Shown: positions 15,301-24,045, numbered from the stretch's first letter. The stretch: 64,000 nt of DNA from Paenibacillus polysaccharolyticus (GCF_900102085.1 NZ_FMVM01000009.1:211549-275548); one strand, 5' to 3'. Notes: generated from the sequence alone by a model not told the origin. Translations and numbers: made by a program.

Positions 15301-15798
15301 CTATTCACGATCAAAAAAAACATGTTCGGCCTGCAATTTCCCATCTTCAGCCGTCATGATTCCAAACGAAAATCGCTTCTGGAATCGGCGGTCCGTGGGT
15401 GAACCCGGATTAAATACAAGTAAACCATCTACGGTATGCATCACCGGAATATGGGAATGTCCATAGACTACCGCATCCAATTGCTCTCCAGCAAAGGTCT
15501 GAATGGCGTTCTGCTCTGTTCCGTTTGATCCACGATGACCATGCACAAGTCCAAGCCGTAATCCTTCCGCTTCAACAATTCGGGAGAAACCCAGCTTCTC
15601 CCCAATCTCGGATGGGTCCGTGTTACCAGCTACACCTTCGACCGGAGCGTAATGGCTTAGCAACTCATACACACTCCAATCTGACCAGTCCCCTGCATGG
15701 AGAATGAGATCTGCGCTAGTCAATGCGTCAACCAATGGTGCTGGTAACGTTTTTGCTTTTTTGGGTAGATGCGTGTCGGAGATAACAATGATTTTCAT
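15301..15798 (-). CDS. YfcE/MJ0936-type metallophosphoesterase
   Basis: A 165-residue calcineurin-like phosphoesterase with the full set of metal-binding motifs: SDTHL (residues 7-11), HAGDW (35-39), GNTD (58-61), HGHRG (86-90), GHSH (113-116) and NPGS (130-133). Proteins of this size and motif order belong to the YfcE/YsnB family, which hydrolyse phosphodiester bonds with two metal ions; the natural substrate is usually unknown. The GNTD box has Thr-Asp where many members have Cys-Asp, which is acceptable. The gene lies between its own terminator and an Rrf2 regulator 17 bases upstream on the same strand, so the two may be co-transcribed. Confidence 0.93.
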   Translation of the reverse strand: MKIIVISDTHLPKKAKTLPAPLVDALTSADLILHAGDWSDWSVYELLSHYAPVEGVAGNTDPSEIGEKLGFSRIVEAEGLRLGLVHGHRGSNGTEQNAIQTFAGEQLDAVVYGHSHIPVMHTVDGLLVFNPGSPTDRRFQKRFSFGIMTAEDGKLQAEHVFFDRE

Positions 15799-15815
15799 GT
15801 GATTACCGCCTTCCC

Positions 15816-16265
15816 TTAGTTCGACTTCTGATTCGCCTCTAATTGTGGAGCCTGGATCCGCTCGGTACTGGTACGCTCCATATCTTCAAGCGTAATCGTT
15901 GCAAAGAACTGCTCCACTTTAGATTCAGCAATCTGATACAGATTGGTCAGCAGTCCATCCATCTGCATGCCCACCTCGCAATTGGGATTGCAACTTCCAT
16001 GGATCGGGAACAATGGCCCTTCATCCTTGGCTGCCTCATAAACCATGGCAAGTGTAATTTCACTCGCTGGCTTTGCCAAATAAAACCCTCGAGTGCCTGG
16101 TGAAGAATTGACTAATCCTGCCTTTTTCAGCCCTCCCAGTATACGTCTGACAACGACAGGATTGGTATTTACGCTGCCCGCAATTTCAGCAGACGTGATT
16201 CGTTCAGGAGCGCTGAGAGACAGTAACAACAAACAATGCACACTGACCGAAAAATGAGTACTCAT
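15816..16265 (-). CDS. Rrf2 family transcriptional regulator
   Basis: A 149-residue winged-helix regulator. The first 60 residues hold the helix-turn-helix (ITSAEIAGSVNTNPVVVRRILGGLKKAGLV), followed by the wing (GTRGFYLAKP). In the middle, SCNPNCEVG gives two cysteines spaced C-x3-C. That resembles the Cys loop of Rrf2 proteins that sense iron-sulphur, nitric oxide or thiol stress, although the IscR triple-Cys pattern is not complete. It is closest in appearance to YwnA-type proteins. It probably controls itself or the adjacent phosphoesterase. The start at 16265 has an AGGTGG site. Confidence 0.88.
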   Translation of the reverse strand: MSTHFSVSVHCLLLLSLSAPERITSAEIAGSVNTNPVVVRRILGGLKKAGLVNSSPGTRGFYLAKPASEITLAMVYEAAKDEGPLFPIHGSCNPNCEVGMQMDGLLTNLYQIAESKVEQFFATITLEDMERTSTERIQAPQLEANQKSN

Positions 16266-16306
16266 GATTAACCACCTTTTTTAATATAATCCCGGATGTT
16301 CCAGCC

Positions 16307-16684
16307 TTATTCCGTAAACAGATCCTTTTCAGGACGTGCTCTGACTTTAAGTTGTCGCACAGTATACTCCAATTGCTTCACGATGTCATCCAGTTGTTTG
16401 CGATCAATCTTATTCGGGTCTTCGACAGGTTTGACCGAATTTTTGAGGTCACGAATGGTCAACTGTTGCTCCTGCCATTTATCCATTAAATCCGCAATAT
16501 TCGCATAAAAGCGCTCGTAATCCTTAATCACCAGATCCAGGTATGCGTCTACCTCGTCCGGGTCATAACCACGAAGTTTATAATTGAACTGTTTCTCATG
16601 AATTGATAAAGCATCCAGCTGTACACCCAGTTGTTTGAACAATTGTCTCTGTTTGTCCAATCTTCGTTTCATATGTTCATCCAT
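16307..16684 (-). CDS. DivIVA-domain protein
   Basis: A 125-residue protein. Residues 28-60 match the DivIVA N-terminal signature: HEKQFNYKLRGYDPDEVDAYLD, with the G-Y-[DN]-x2-[DE]-V-D-x-[FY]-L pattern. Coiled coils before and after it make up the rest. DivIVA and GpsB proteins bind curved membrane or division proteins and scaffold septum or pole events. The length fits a short paralogue rather than full DivIVA, and a small extension precedes the domain. It stands between the Rrf2 gene and the divergent YteA gene. An exact role such as GpsB-like cell-wall coordination is not provable here. Confidence 0.85.
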   Translation of the reverse strand: MDEHMKRRLDKQRQLFKQLGVQLDALSIHEKQFNYKLRGYDPDEVDAYLDLVIKDYERFYANIADLMDKWQEQQLTIRDLKNSVKPVEDPNKIDRKQLDDIVKQLEYTVRQLKVRARPEKDLFTE

Positions 16685-16885
16685 CTTGACAACCCTCCAT
16701 TATAGCCGAGCAGCGGTTCCATTCATCCGAAAAGAACACACGGCAATTTCTCTCTCTATTTTTTATAACACATAATGCATCAGATATAAAACGAAACCGC
16801 CCTCTCATGCGCAAAATGATTGCTTCACTTGCTTTTCGGGTAAGAAGTCACTACAACCCCTCAAACGGGAAAGGAGCATGTCCTT

Positions 16886-17452
16886 ATGAGTACATTAACC
16901 CAAGAACAACGTAAAGAATTACAGCAAGCCCTGCTGGAACAGCGTGAGGATCTGCAACGTCATTTTGAATCCAGCATGGAGGATGGTGCACCAGCAGAGT
17001 CTTTAAAAGATTCTACTGGCGAACTCTCCTCTTACGATAATCACCCGGCAGATGCGGGAACAGAAACGTTTGAACGTAGCCGTGACCTCGCAATCGACGA
17101 TACACTAACCGAAGAGTTTAATCAGGTCAATGAAGCCCTCGAACGTATGGATGAGGGTAGATATGGAACCTGTGTAACATGTGGCAAAGAAATCCCTTTT
17201 GAACGGCTGCAAGCTATACCTTATACCGCCTATTGCATCGATGATACTCCGAGCAGAGACGTAAGTAATGATCGCCCTGTTGAGGAAGAGGTCATGACGA
17301 TGCCACCGAGTGGTGCCGGGGAAGTGAGACAGCGTAACGCAGGCAAGTTTGACCATGCCGAAGCATGGGAAGCTGTTGAGGACTATGGTACATCCAATTC
17401 CCCCGCAATGGCCGCCAAACGAGATGTGAAGGATTACGACGAGAACATGTAA
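16886..17452 (+). CDS. YteA-type DksA/TraR zinc-finger protein
   Basis: A 188-residue protein of the TraR/DksA C4-type zinc-finger superfamily, closest to YteA of Bacillus. A helical coiled-coil N-terminus (residues 5-40) is followed by LIDDTLTEEFNQVNEALERMDEG-like text and the finger CVTCGKEIPFERL near residue 96. Only one further Cys appears (YCIDD), so the fourth ligand is replaced by Asp, as seen in several YteA members. DksA proteins act in the secondary channel of RNA polymerase; YteA is linked to sporulating Gram-positives. The ATG follows AAAGGAG. A good terminator lies 48 bases after the stop. Confidence 0.87.
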   Translation: MSTLTQEQRKELQQALLEQREDLQRHFESSMEDGAPAESLKDSTGELSSYDNHPADAGTETFERSRDLAIDDTLTEEFNQVNEALERMDEGRYGTCVTCGKEIPFERLQAIPYTAYCIDDTPSRDVSNDRPVEEEVMTMPPSGAGEVRQRNAGKFDHAEAWEAVEDYGTSNSPAMAAKRDVKDYDENM

Positions 17453-17496
17453 AGTAACTTCGACTCGGATGGAATCAGCCCTATCGCATTATGATA

Positions 17497-17526
17497 ATAA
17501 AAAGCCGCCATTGGCGGCTTTTTTGC
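17497..17526 (+). terminator. Rho-independent terminator of the yteA-like gene
   Basis: AAAAAGCCGCCA-TTGGCGGCTTTTTT is a near-perfect hairpin with a T-run. Confidence 0.93.
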
Positions 17527-17655
17527 TGTAACTCCATGCTACCCGATTGTTCTCTCTTCCTAAAATGAATGAATCGACTATCATACGTCTACATTTGGTC
17601 CGTCCTGCGCCTTACACTACAAAGAACTATCATGTTTCATTTCGATCTTGATCAG

Positions 17656-18435
17656 CTATTCATCTGTAGAATCAAAGGCCTTAGGTTCTGAGACTTTCCG
17701 TTTGGCAGCAGGTTTCGATTTCTTCGCCGTACTTGATGTTTCGGATGTTTTCGATGCCTTTGAGGGTGCCTTTGTAGATGCATTGGAAGCAGACTCTATT
17801 TCTTTTTCTTTTTTCTGCTCAGCCGAAACTGCCTTTTTCTTCTTAATTCCAGAATCAGAATGCGACGCAACCTGTGCCTCTTTGGACAGCGCCGTGAACA
17901 GCTGAAAAACCTGATGGTCTGATTTCTGTTCATCCTTGGTTAAATACGGTTTGCACAGCTCTACAATCTGCTGATATAGCTCCTCTACTTCATCCGCCGT
18001 AGCGTAGAGCGTCATATCCGAGATAAAACGTTTCTCCTGTCGATCATGCTCTGCATGATTCATAAAGCGCTGTCTGCTCTGTTCGAACATTTCGTTCAGC
18101 AACTTTAGCGTTTCGGAGCGAAAAACCTGCTTCAGCGGCGAATTTTCATCCTCTTCATCCTTGTGACGAAGGTGGATTTCACCCGAGAAGGGCTCGTAAT
18201 ATTTTGCGATAATGCCGTTGATTTCCCGAGTGGATACCATGGTTAGAAGACCGATTTTCTCCAGTTTTTTCACATGATAATGCACCTTCGCAGGCACTTC
18301 TCCCATCAGATCTGCAATTTCCTTCACGGTGGAAGGTCTGCCCTGGCGGTTAAACATATTCATAATCTGTATCCGGTATGGATCAGAATATATTTTGATC
18401 TCTTCAATTGTTGAGAGCACTTTATGTTGCTGCAT
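17656..18435 (-). CDS. ArsR-type helix-turn-helix regulator with Ser/Lys-rich tail
   Basis: A 259-residue DNA-binding protein. Residues 8-75 form a winged helix: LSTIEEIKIYSDPYRIQIMNMF, then TVKEIADLMGEVPAKVHYHVKKLEKIGLL. The middle 100 residues are helical and probably dimerise or sense a ligand. The last 70 residues are low-complexity Ser/Lys/Ala/Thr, an unusual tail for this family that may contact DNA or be disordered. It lies 89 bases downstream of an MFS exporter gene on the same strand. Repeated AT-rich TTTTAACG boxes in front of that exporter are likely operator candidates. The pair resembles an efflux pump with its repressor. Confidence 0.85.
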   Translation of the reverse strand: MQQHKVLSTIEEIKIYSDPYRIQIMNMFNRQGRPSTVKEIADLMGEVPAKVHYHVKKLEKIGLLTMVSTREINGIIAKYYEPFSGEIHLRHKDEEDENSPLKQVFRSETLKLLNEMFEQSRQRFMNHAEHDRQEKRFISDMTLYATADEVEELYQQIVELCKPYLTKDEQKSDHQVFQLFTALSKEAQVASHSDSGIKKKKAVSAEQKKEKEIESASNASTKAPSKASKTSETSSTAKKSKPAAKRKVSEPKAFDSTDE

Positions 18436-18524
18436 ATCCGAGTCCTCATTTCCGGGGTACCTGCCTGCCCTTCGTTCCCTATATTATACCGTTCAGACAG
18501 GACTTCGGTCAAAAGGACGTACAC

Positions 18525-19781
18525 TTACATCTCCCGCCGAAAACTTTTGCTGGTAAGAAGTAATATCGCAGACAACCCCAGTAATACGCCAAATACAATG
18601 AACAGGATCGGCATTGAAAACCAATCGGCCAGAACACCGGACAGAAGGCTACCGAGTGGTGAAACACTTAGGACCAGCATACTTTGCAGCGCAGACACTC
18701 TTCCGAGCATATGACCTGGGGTTACTTCCATCAGATATGAAACGAGCGGCGTTGTAGCAAGCGGTATACCTAAACCCATAAGCAGACAGAACACACCTGC
18801 CGTTGGAAGCTGGAATGACGTCATATAAGCCGGAAGTGCAGTCATGGCGTATCCGCAACCAAGCATAACAATGCCGGTGATAACCAGCACGCTTTTACGG
18901 TAACGCGTCCCTTGTTGTGACATCCACAGACCCCCAAGCACGATCCCTCCAACTAAAAGCCCACTAAGCAGACTTAATCCCCAAGCACCTGCTTGCAGTG
19001 TTTCCATCACGTAAGGTGTACGTAGCACATTAAATGGCATCAGGCAGAAGTTAACCCAAGCGAATAACACGGAAGAGACAAATAACAAGGCATGTTTACG
19101 TAGAAAATGAAAAGCTTCCGCCATCTCGGAGATCAGACTCTTGGCGCCAGATGACACTGCTCGCGGTGACATCCATTCTGGATAGTCCACCCGGCTCATC
19201 AAGATTGCGCTTAGTGCAAACAACGCGGCGTCAATCCAGATAGTCCACGCGATACCCACGGTTGCAATTAAAGCGCCTGCCGCGGCTAGCCCCGCCAGTT
19301 CAGCCAATCGAGTCGCTGAAGAGGTCATCGCGTTACCAGAAAGCAACATGGACTGAGGCAATAACCTGGGAACGCTGGACACCTCGGCAGGTGACGTGAA
19401 ACATTCCAGCAAGGAGTTTAGAACCGTGAATACAAATAAATGCCACACCTCAAGTTGCCCCAGGGCGAATAAAAGTGCTGTGAGTCCAACCATCACTCCG
19501 CGTCCGGTATTCGTCATGACGATGACTTTTTTCGGAGATAATCGATCCACCAATGCCCCAGCGAATAGCCCAAACACAATATTCGGTAAAAAGTTAACGG
19601 CTAGAAGTGTGCCCATCAGTACCTTGGAGCCGGTTAAAATATACACCATCCAGCTATACGCAATCGAATCGATGGAATCCCCAAAGCGGGACACCATCTT
19701 ACTCAACATAAATTGCATATATGGCCTGATTCGAATTAATTCTCCCAAACCTTGTTTCCCCGCCACAGCACCCTCGTTCAT
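18525..19781 (-). CDS. MFS efflux transporter
   Basis: About 419 residues with twelve predicted membrane helices. It looks like the macrolide-exporter/MefA-like group of drug:proton antiporters: FGDSIDSIAYSWMVYILTGS in helix 1 and LVDRLSPKKVIV in the helix 2-3 loop. I prefer the ATG at 19781 (or the adjacent GTG at 19784), because AAGGAG lies just upstream. The in-frame ATG at 19817 sits inside a palindromic operator-like sequence. The regulator gene at 17656-18435 follows on the same strand. Drug export is a family-based expectation; the substrate is unknown. Confidence 0.88.
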   Translation of the reverse strand: MNEGAVAGKQGLGELIRIRPYMQFMLSKMVSRFGDSIDSIAYSWMVYILTGSKVLMGTLLAVNFLPNIVFGLFAGALVDRLSPKKVIVMTNTGRGVMVGLTALLFALGQLEVWHLFVFTVLNSLLECFTSPAEVSSVPRLLPQSMLLSGNAMTSSATRLAELAGLAAAGALIATVGIAWTIWIDAALFALSAILMSRVDYPEWMSPRAVSSGAKSLISEMAEAFHFLRKHALLFVSSVLFAWVNFCLMPFNVLRTPYVMETLQAGAWGLSLLSGLLVGGIVLGGLWMSQQGTRYRKSVLVITGIVMLGCGYAMTALPAYMTSFQLPTAGVFCLLMGLGIPLATTPLVSYLMEVTPGHMLGRVSALQSMLVLSVSPLGSLLSGVLADWFSMPILFIVFGVLLGLSAILLLTSKSFRREM

Positions 19782-19795
19782 CACTGTTCCACTCC

Positions 19796-19910
19796 TTAAC
19801 GTTAAAATATTTTTCATGTTAATATTATTTTAACGAAGTTTATGCAAAAATCAATACAAACGTGAAAATATTTTTAACGTCATTCCTTAAGGATGTTTTT
19901 AACGTTGAAT
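19796..19910 (-). promoter_or_regulatory. Cluster of AT-rich TTTTAACG operator-like repeats
   Basis: The 115 bases before the MFS gene contain GTTAAAATATTTTT, ATTATTTTAACGAA, AAAATATTTTTAACGTC and GTTTTTAACGTTGAA. They form inverted and direct copies of a motif ending in TTTTAACG. They are good candidates for binding by the ArsR-type regulator encoded downstream. Confidence 0.5.
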
Positions 19911-19966
19911 ATCTAAACAAATATTAAGCTTAACTCTCCATCCCGAATGGCCCTTGCATAACCACA

Positions 19967-19999
19967 CAAAAAAAGACTCTCATCGTCATCGATGGAGTC
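19967..19999 (-). terminator. Terminator of the 20079-21095 gene
   Basis: GACTCTCATCG and CGATGGAGTC pair around a short loop. On the minus strand the hairpin is followed by TTTTTTTG. Confidence 0.8.
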
Positions 20000-20078
20000 C
20001 TGTATCATGCCTGATTTTAAAATTTCCAGCCTAAAGGTTAAAGTCCGGAGGTCATTGCACTACAGCTGTAGCAGTTGT

Positions 20079-21095
20079 TTAAATCGGACTACGATCCACC
20101 AGCACCCGCTGACGCTTGCGCGCAGATTCCAAACAGGCATCAATCACACGCATGTTCAAAATGGTGTTGTCCGGACCGAATGGCAACGCCTCTCCCTCAA
20201 GAGCTGCCATTGCAAATGTTTCGACCTGAAGCACATAGGAGTTGGATACCGAAACTCGTTCCTCCCGGCTGACGGAATCCGTATGAATGATGATCTGAGG
20301 CGGAATATCACTATTCTCCCAGCCGAACACTTTAGGCAGCTCAATACGTCCTTCCGTTCCGAGAATCTCCATCTCAGCCCGTCCTGACGCCCACATGCCG
20401 CAATCAAAGGTCAGAGCCACTGCGTTCGGAAACTCAATCAGCCCTGAAGCCATCATATCCACACCATCATGTTCCTCTGAGAATAAGGCATGAACCGTAA
20501 CGGCTTCCGGCTCTTGTCTCAGATACATCCGAGCAGCAGAAATGGGATATACACCGAGGTCAAAAATAGAACCCCCACCCATGTGTTTTTTGAATCTCAC
20601 ATTGTCTTTGTCATCTGCGGTATTACATGTAAAATTACCATGAATCGCTCTGACCGTGCCGATCTCGCCACTCTCGATAATCTCCTGCACTCGTCTGTGC
20701 TTCGGATGATATCGATACATAATAGCTTCTGAGAACAATACCCCGTGACGTTCACATGCCTCAATCATCTCTATCGATTCCTTTGCATTCAGCGCGGCAG
20801 GTTTTTCACAAAGCACATGTTTTCCTGCCTCGGCAGCTTTAATCGTCCACTCTCGATGCAAATGGTTTGGCAACGGGATATAGACGGCCTGGATATCCGG
20901 ATCAGCAATAAGTTCCTCATAACTGCCATAGGATCTGACAATGTCCATCTCTTCAGCCAGAGCTTCAGCCTTTTCCTTGGAACGGCTGGCAATCGCCAGT
21001 ACTTCTCCCCGTTCGGACTGCTGAATTGCAGGAATAATAGCATTTTTGGCAATCGTTGAAGTACCCAGTACACCCCACTGCAGAGGTCTGTTCAT
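20079..21095 (-). CDS. Gfo/Idh/MocA family oxidoreductase
   Basis: A 338-residue NAD(P)-dependent oxidoreductase. The cofactor loop GVLGTSTIAKNAI is near residues 8-20. The EKPAALN motif near residue 94 has the conserved Lys. GGGSIFDLGVYPISAARM near residue 172 holds the second-domain Asp and Tyr typical of dimeric dihydrodiol or glucose-fructose oxidoreductase relatives, rather than the D-x3-H of inositol dehydrogenases. I chose the ATG at 21095, six bases after AGGAAG; the ATG at 21101 touches the ribosome site. It stands alone between its terminator and an Rtp-like gene whose stop it nearly meets. The substrate is unknown. Confidence 0.9.
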   Translation of the reverse strand: MNRPLQWGVLGTSTIAKNAIIPAIQQSERGEVLAIASRSKEKAEALAEEMDIVRSYGSYEELIADPDIQAVYIPLPNHLHREWTIKAAEAGKHVLCEKPAALNAKESIEMIEACERHGVLFSEAIMYRYHPKHRRVQEIIESGEIGTVRAIHGNFTCNTADDKDNVRFKKHMGGGSIFDLGVYPISAARMYLRQEPEAVTVHALFSEEHDGVDMMASGLIEFPNAVALTFDCGMWASGRAEMEILGTEGRIELPKVFGWENSDIPPQIIIHTDSVSREERVSVSNSYVLQVETFAMAALEGEALPFGPDNTILNMRVIDACLESARKRQRVLVDRSPI

Positions 21096-21097
21096 GC

Positions 21098-21472
21098 TCA
21101 TCTTCCTTTCGTACCGTAATTATCCGCTTCTGCCTTGTGCAAAATGCCAAGACAACGATCCAGATCGGCTTTCACCTGTTTCTTGTACAACTCTGCTTTG
21201 GCCGCCCCATCATCAGTGAAGTGATAAAGAACAATTTCCTGGAAATCAACTTTGGGGTCGTTTCCCTTTAATTTTTTGGTTCGATAAAAGATGCCCTGTT
21301 GCACCAGCTCATGTAATGCCCGATATACTTCACTTTGGGGTGGTACATATCCGTAATCTTTGAATTCCTGCTTCATCGCTTCCAGCATCTCGTAACCATA
21401 ACCTCTATGTTGCTCCACCATCGTGATCAGATAAACTTTGATAAATGCCCGTTGTGCAATCATAAAAGCCAT
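21098..21472 (-). CDS. rtp: Rtp-like (replication terminator protein family) DNA-binding protein
   Basis: A 124-residue winged-helix protein strikingly like Bacillus subtilis Rtp. It shares QRAF(I/L)K(V/L)Y(L/M)ITM near residue 7, the SEVYRALHEL recognition helix near residue 47, the LQEVVLY-like wing (FQEIVLYHF) and the C-terminal dimerisation helix YKKQVKADLDRCLGIL. Rtp binds Ter sites and arrests replication forks in one direction. Relatives in Paenibacillus may instead be ordinary PadR-like regulators. The gene lies three bases upstream of an oxidoreductase gene. An AACATATGTT palindrome overlaps its promoter. Fork arrest is known for the family but not shown here. Confidence 0.8.
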   Translation of the reverse strand: MAFMIAQRAFIKVYLITMVEQHRGYGYEMLEAMKQEFKDYGYVPPQSEVYRALHELVQQGIFYRTKKLKGNDPKVDFQEIVLYHFTDDGAAKAELYKKQVKADLDRCLGILHKAEADNYGTKGR

Positions 21473-21508
21473 GCGCTTTCCCTCCTGTCAGAACTTGTCT
21501 ATCTCTCA

Positions 21509-21594
21509 TTATAAAACATATGTTCTGATCCTGCCATCTTGATCCTGATTCCACTCTTGTAACGTGTTGTTATGGTGAGTAAGCAGGATCAAGA
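21509..21594 (-). promoter_or_regulatory. Promoter and palindromes upstream of the rtp-like gene
   Basis: On the minus strand a TATAAT -10 box (21509-21514) is directly preceded by the palindrome AACATATGTT (21515-21524), a likely autoregulatory site. Further out, TCTTGATCCTG (21537-21547) and CAGGATCAAGA (21584-21594) form an 11-base inverted repeat with 36 bases between the arms. Confidence 0.5.
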
Positions 21595-21666
21595 GATTGG
21601 ATATTGGAGGGCTGATGTAAGAAAGCACAGCTTTTATTATTGTGAATTTTTCATATGATGAAATAA

Positions 21667-22899
21667 TCATTTTTGGACCGGAACAGGTGTTTTATTGGCT
21701 TGGGTGTGTTTCGGTACAACGCCTACGATCCATTTTCCCCATCTAAAACGCGAGATCACCCAAGTCAGCACACAAGATGCGGTCAGTGCTACAATCCAAG
21801 TGACAATCGTGCGTATCGCAGGATTCCAGCCCCACGCCACGTACAACCATTCGTCTGGAATGTAACTGTAACGCAGTACCAGCATGTGCATCAAATATCC
21901 TCCATACGACATACCGCCAATCCATCCTAGCCAGTAAAGAAAACGATGGTGATGAAGCTTACTGGCTAATTGGTACATGACCATGATGGAAGCAATCAGG
22001 AACAAAATCATATCCGGCCTGATCAGGCTGACGGTATAAAAACGGATTTGAATTCCTTCGGGTTTCTGAAACTCCAGCATTAATAGATACATAAACCGTA
22101 GACCCAAGATTATAAACACCAACCAGTAGACCCAGCGCAACCGATTAATCCATTCTTTCCAGCGCTGTACCGAAAGTCCTGCCGCAGCACCAAGTACAAA
22201 ATAAAAAAAGAAATAGATGAAATTACGGTCTGCATAGGTTGTAAAAGCATCTGTCAGCACGGGGATTTGCATTCGCTCCATCCATCCGGCAATATTCCTT
22301 AATTGATCGGATAGAACCAGAAATAAGACGCCTGAACCCAGCAGTGCGAGCATTCGCCCCTTGGCTTGGTAACGATGAACCACGTACCGAATACCACGCA
22401 AAAATAACGGGAAAAACACGTAAAACTGAATGAGCATAATGATGTACCAGAAATGTGAAGCCGTCTTACCCGTCACGAGCTTCAGAGCGAGGTCCGGAAT
22501 GTCCTGCCAGCCGAATGTTGCCCAGTTACGCGGGGCAAGTATAAAATAAATAAGAGACCAGACCACATAAGGCAAGATGACATCCATGACTCTTTTTCGC
22601 ATAAACTGGCCGTAATGGAGCTTATCACCTGTGTTGTAGAACAGCACCATCCCGGTTATAAATATAAAAAGTGGCACAGCAAACTTCGCTAACATCAGTA
22701 GCAAGGCCAGCACGACGCCGTCCTGAAGTCCAGCCTGCGGAACCAACGAATAATGAGCAATTGAATGCTGTAGTACAACCGCTGCAAAGGCCAGGCCTCG
22801 TAATGTTTCGATTTCAGTAATTCGTTCTTTGCGAGGCAAATCACTCAACCTACCTTTCTTAATTCTTGCAATATCAAATAAAAAACGATAACCATCCAT
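21667..22899 (-). CDS. Acyltransferase 3 family membrane protein
   Basis: A protein of about 410 residues with ten or so membrane helices. Near residue 28, EIETLRGLAFAAVVLQHS carries the RGL.A...V...H motif of acyltransferase-3 enzymes, with the active-site His in the first helix. Such enzymes move acetyl or other acyl groups onto extracellular sugars, peptidoglycan or lipids. The exact start is uncertain: the ATG at 22899 has no good upstream site (the nearby GGAGGT serves the divergent gene), and a start inside the first 25 codons is possible. The C-terminal tail ends in a charged stretch, KHTQANKTPVPVQK. The acceptor is unknown. Confidence 0.87.
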   Translation of the reverse strand: MDGYRFLFDIARIKKGRLSDLPRKERITEIETLRGLAFAAVVLQHSIAHYSLVPQAGLQDGVVLALLLMLAKFAVPLFIFITGMVLFYNTGDKLHYGQFMRKRVMDVILPYVVWSLIYFILAPRNWATFGWQDIPDLALKLVTGKTASHFWYIIMLIQFYVFFPLFLRGIRYVVHRYQAKGRMLALLGSGVLFLVLSDQLRNIAGWMERMQIPVLTDAFTTYADRNFIYFFFYFVLGAAAGLSVQRWKEWINRLRWVYWLVFIILGLRFMYLLMLEFQKPEGIQIRFYTVSLIRPDMILFLIASIMVMYQLASKLHHHRFLYWLGWIGGMSYGGYLMHMLVLRYSYIPDEWLYVAWGWNPAIRTIVTWIVALTASCVLTWVISRFRWGKWIVGVVPKHTQANKTPVPVQK

Positions 22900-22917
22900 T
22901 GGAGGTATGTAAAACGA

Positions 22918-23295
22918 ATGTCTGACAAATCATCCAGAATCCCTGAATCCAAAACGGTTCAACAACACTTGGCTAACGAACGTACATTTCTCGCCTGGGT
23001 GCGCACAGGCATTGCAATGGCCGGGATCGGCTTCCTTGCCGCCGGTTTCGGTTTTCATTCAACCACCTATGACCGCATTGCCCATCTTGCTGCCATCATC
23101 ACGGGAATCACTTCTCTCTTTGGCGGCATTGCCGTCATTGGTTGTTCAGCCATTGCTTACCACCGTAAACGCACACAGATTAATGAGCAGACCTTCCAAG
23201 CCACTACCGGACTTATCACCTTTCTCAGTCTCCTGTTGCTTGTGATTGGCCTCGCGCTTGCGGTGTTGCTGTATGTATTGTTATTCCCTGCCTGA
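22918..23295 (+). CDS. DUF202 (YidH family) membrane protein
   Basis: A 125-residue protein of the DUF202/YidH family. The family signature LANERTFLAWVRTGIAM appears at residues 19-35, inside the start of the first helix. Three membrane helices follow, around 28-48, 58-80 and 98-122. The function of the family is not known. The ATG follows GGAGGT, at the long spacing of 11 bases. The gene is divergent from the acyltransferase, with 18 bases between their starts, so the two promoters must overlap the coding ends or lie inside them. Confidence 0.9.
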   Translation: MSDKSSRIPESKTVQQHLANERTFLAWVRTGIAMAGIGFLAAGFGFHSTTYDRIAHLAAIITGITSLFGGIAVIGCSAIAYHRKRTQINEQTFQATTGLITFLSLLLLVIGLALAVLLYVLLFPA

Positions 23296-23319
23296 CATAG
23301 CCGAATCCCCTATGAGGAC

Positions 23320-23347
23320 AAAAACCGCTCTCCTCAGCGGAGACCGG
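23320..23347 (-). terminator. Terminator of the general stress protein gene
   Basis: On the minus strand CCGGTCTCC and GGAGAGCGG pair with one mismatch, followed by TTTTTG. It lies in the tail-to-tail gap with the DUF202 gene and may serve both. Confidence 0.6.
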
Positions 23348-23436
23348 CTTCAGTCTGTTTTATCGTTCACATGCATCATTGCTATTTCAAGTCTCTAACC
23401 CGAATGAGCCCGCATGTGTTCTGTGGCGTTCAGTCT

Positions 23437-24045
23437 TTACAAAAAGGTGTTGTTGCCGAAACGAGCAGCTTTGGTCTGCGCTTCCATCCGGCGTTCTTCC
23501 ATATCAAGATCTGGACGGGCATCAGCAGTATTCACATCTTCACCATGCACAGGATCGATGTTGGAATGAGTCTGACGGTTAAGGTTAAACACATCGTATA
23601 CCGCGCTATCCCGATCCGATGAGTCTACGAGCAACAAAATTTTACCATGCTGCACATACTCCTCATATTGTCTCGCATCCTCTTCTGGAATACCCAGTCC
23701 TACAAGTCCGCCAACCAATCCTCCGGCTCCTGCACCTACAGCTGCACCTGTAAATGCTGCGGCAATAGGTCCTGCAGCCAGAATCGGGCCGATCCCCGGA
23801 ATAGCCAGTGCACCAATGCCAGCAAGCAAACCTGCTACACCTCCAAGCACACCACCTGTGGCTGCACCTGCTGCTACACCCTCTGGCGCTTTTGTGCCTG
23901 TCTCTTCCCGAATAGCCTTCAGCTCATCTCTGTCCTGCGTTACGACAGATATCTCATCCGATGTAAATCCTTCGGCTTTCAAACTTTCAATAGCATCGGA
24001 TGCCTCACGCTCTGTATTAAACACACCTACGATTTTCTTCTTCAT
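23437..24045 (-). CDS. General stress protein 17M-like (YflT domain) protein
   Basis: A 202-residue protein. The first 50 residues (KKIVGVFNTEREASDAIESLKAEGFTSDEISVV) match the heat-induced stress protein YflT/GspM domain. A long glycine/alanine-rich stretch (about residues 56-115) follows, with hairpin-like helices resembling a membrane-active segment (GVLGGVAGLLAGIGALAIPG). A return to the domain fold (EYVQHGKILLLVDS) comes next. The ATG follows AGGAGGT. A consensus sigma-B promoter lies upstream, which fits a general stress gene. The role in stress protection is unknown at the molecular level. Confidence 0.88.
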   Translation of the reverse strand: MKKKIVGVFNTEREASDAIESLKAEGFTSDEISVVTQDRDELKAIREETGTKAPEGVAAGAATGGVLGGVAGLLAGIGALAIPGIGPILAAGPIAAAFTGAAVGAGAGGLVGGLVGLGIPEEDARQYEEYVQHGKILLLVDSSDRDSAVYDVFNLNRQTHSNIDPVHGEDVNTADARPDLDMEERRMEAQTKAARFGNNTFL

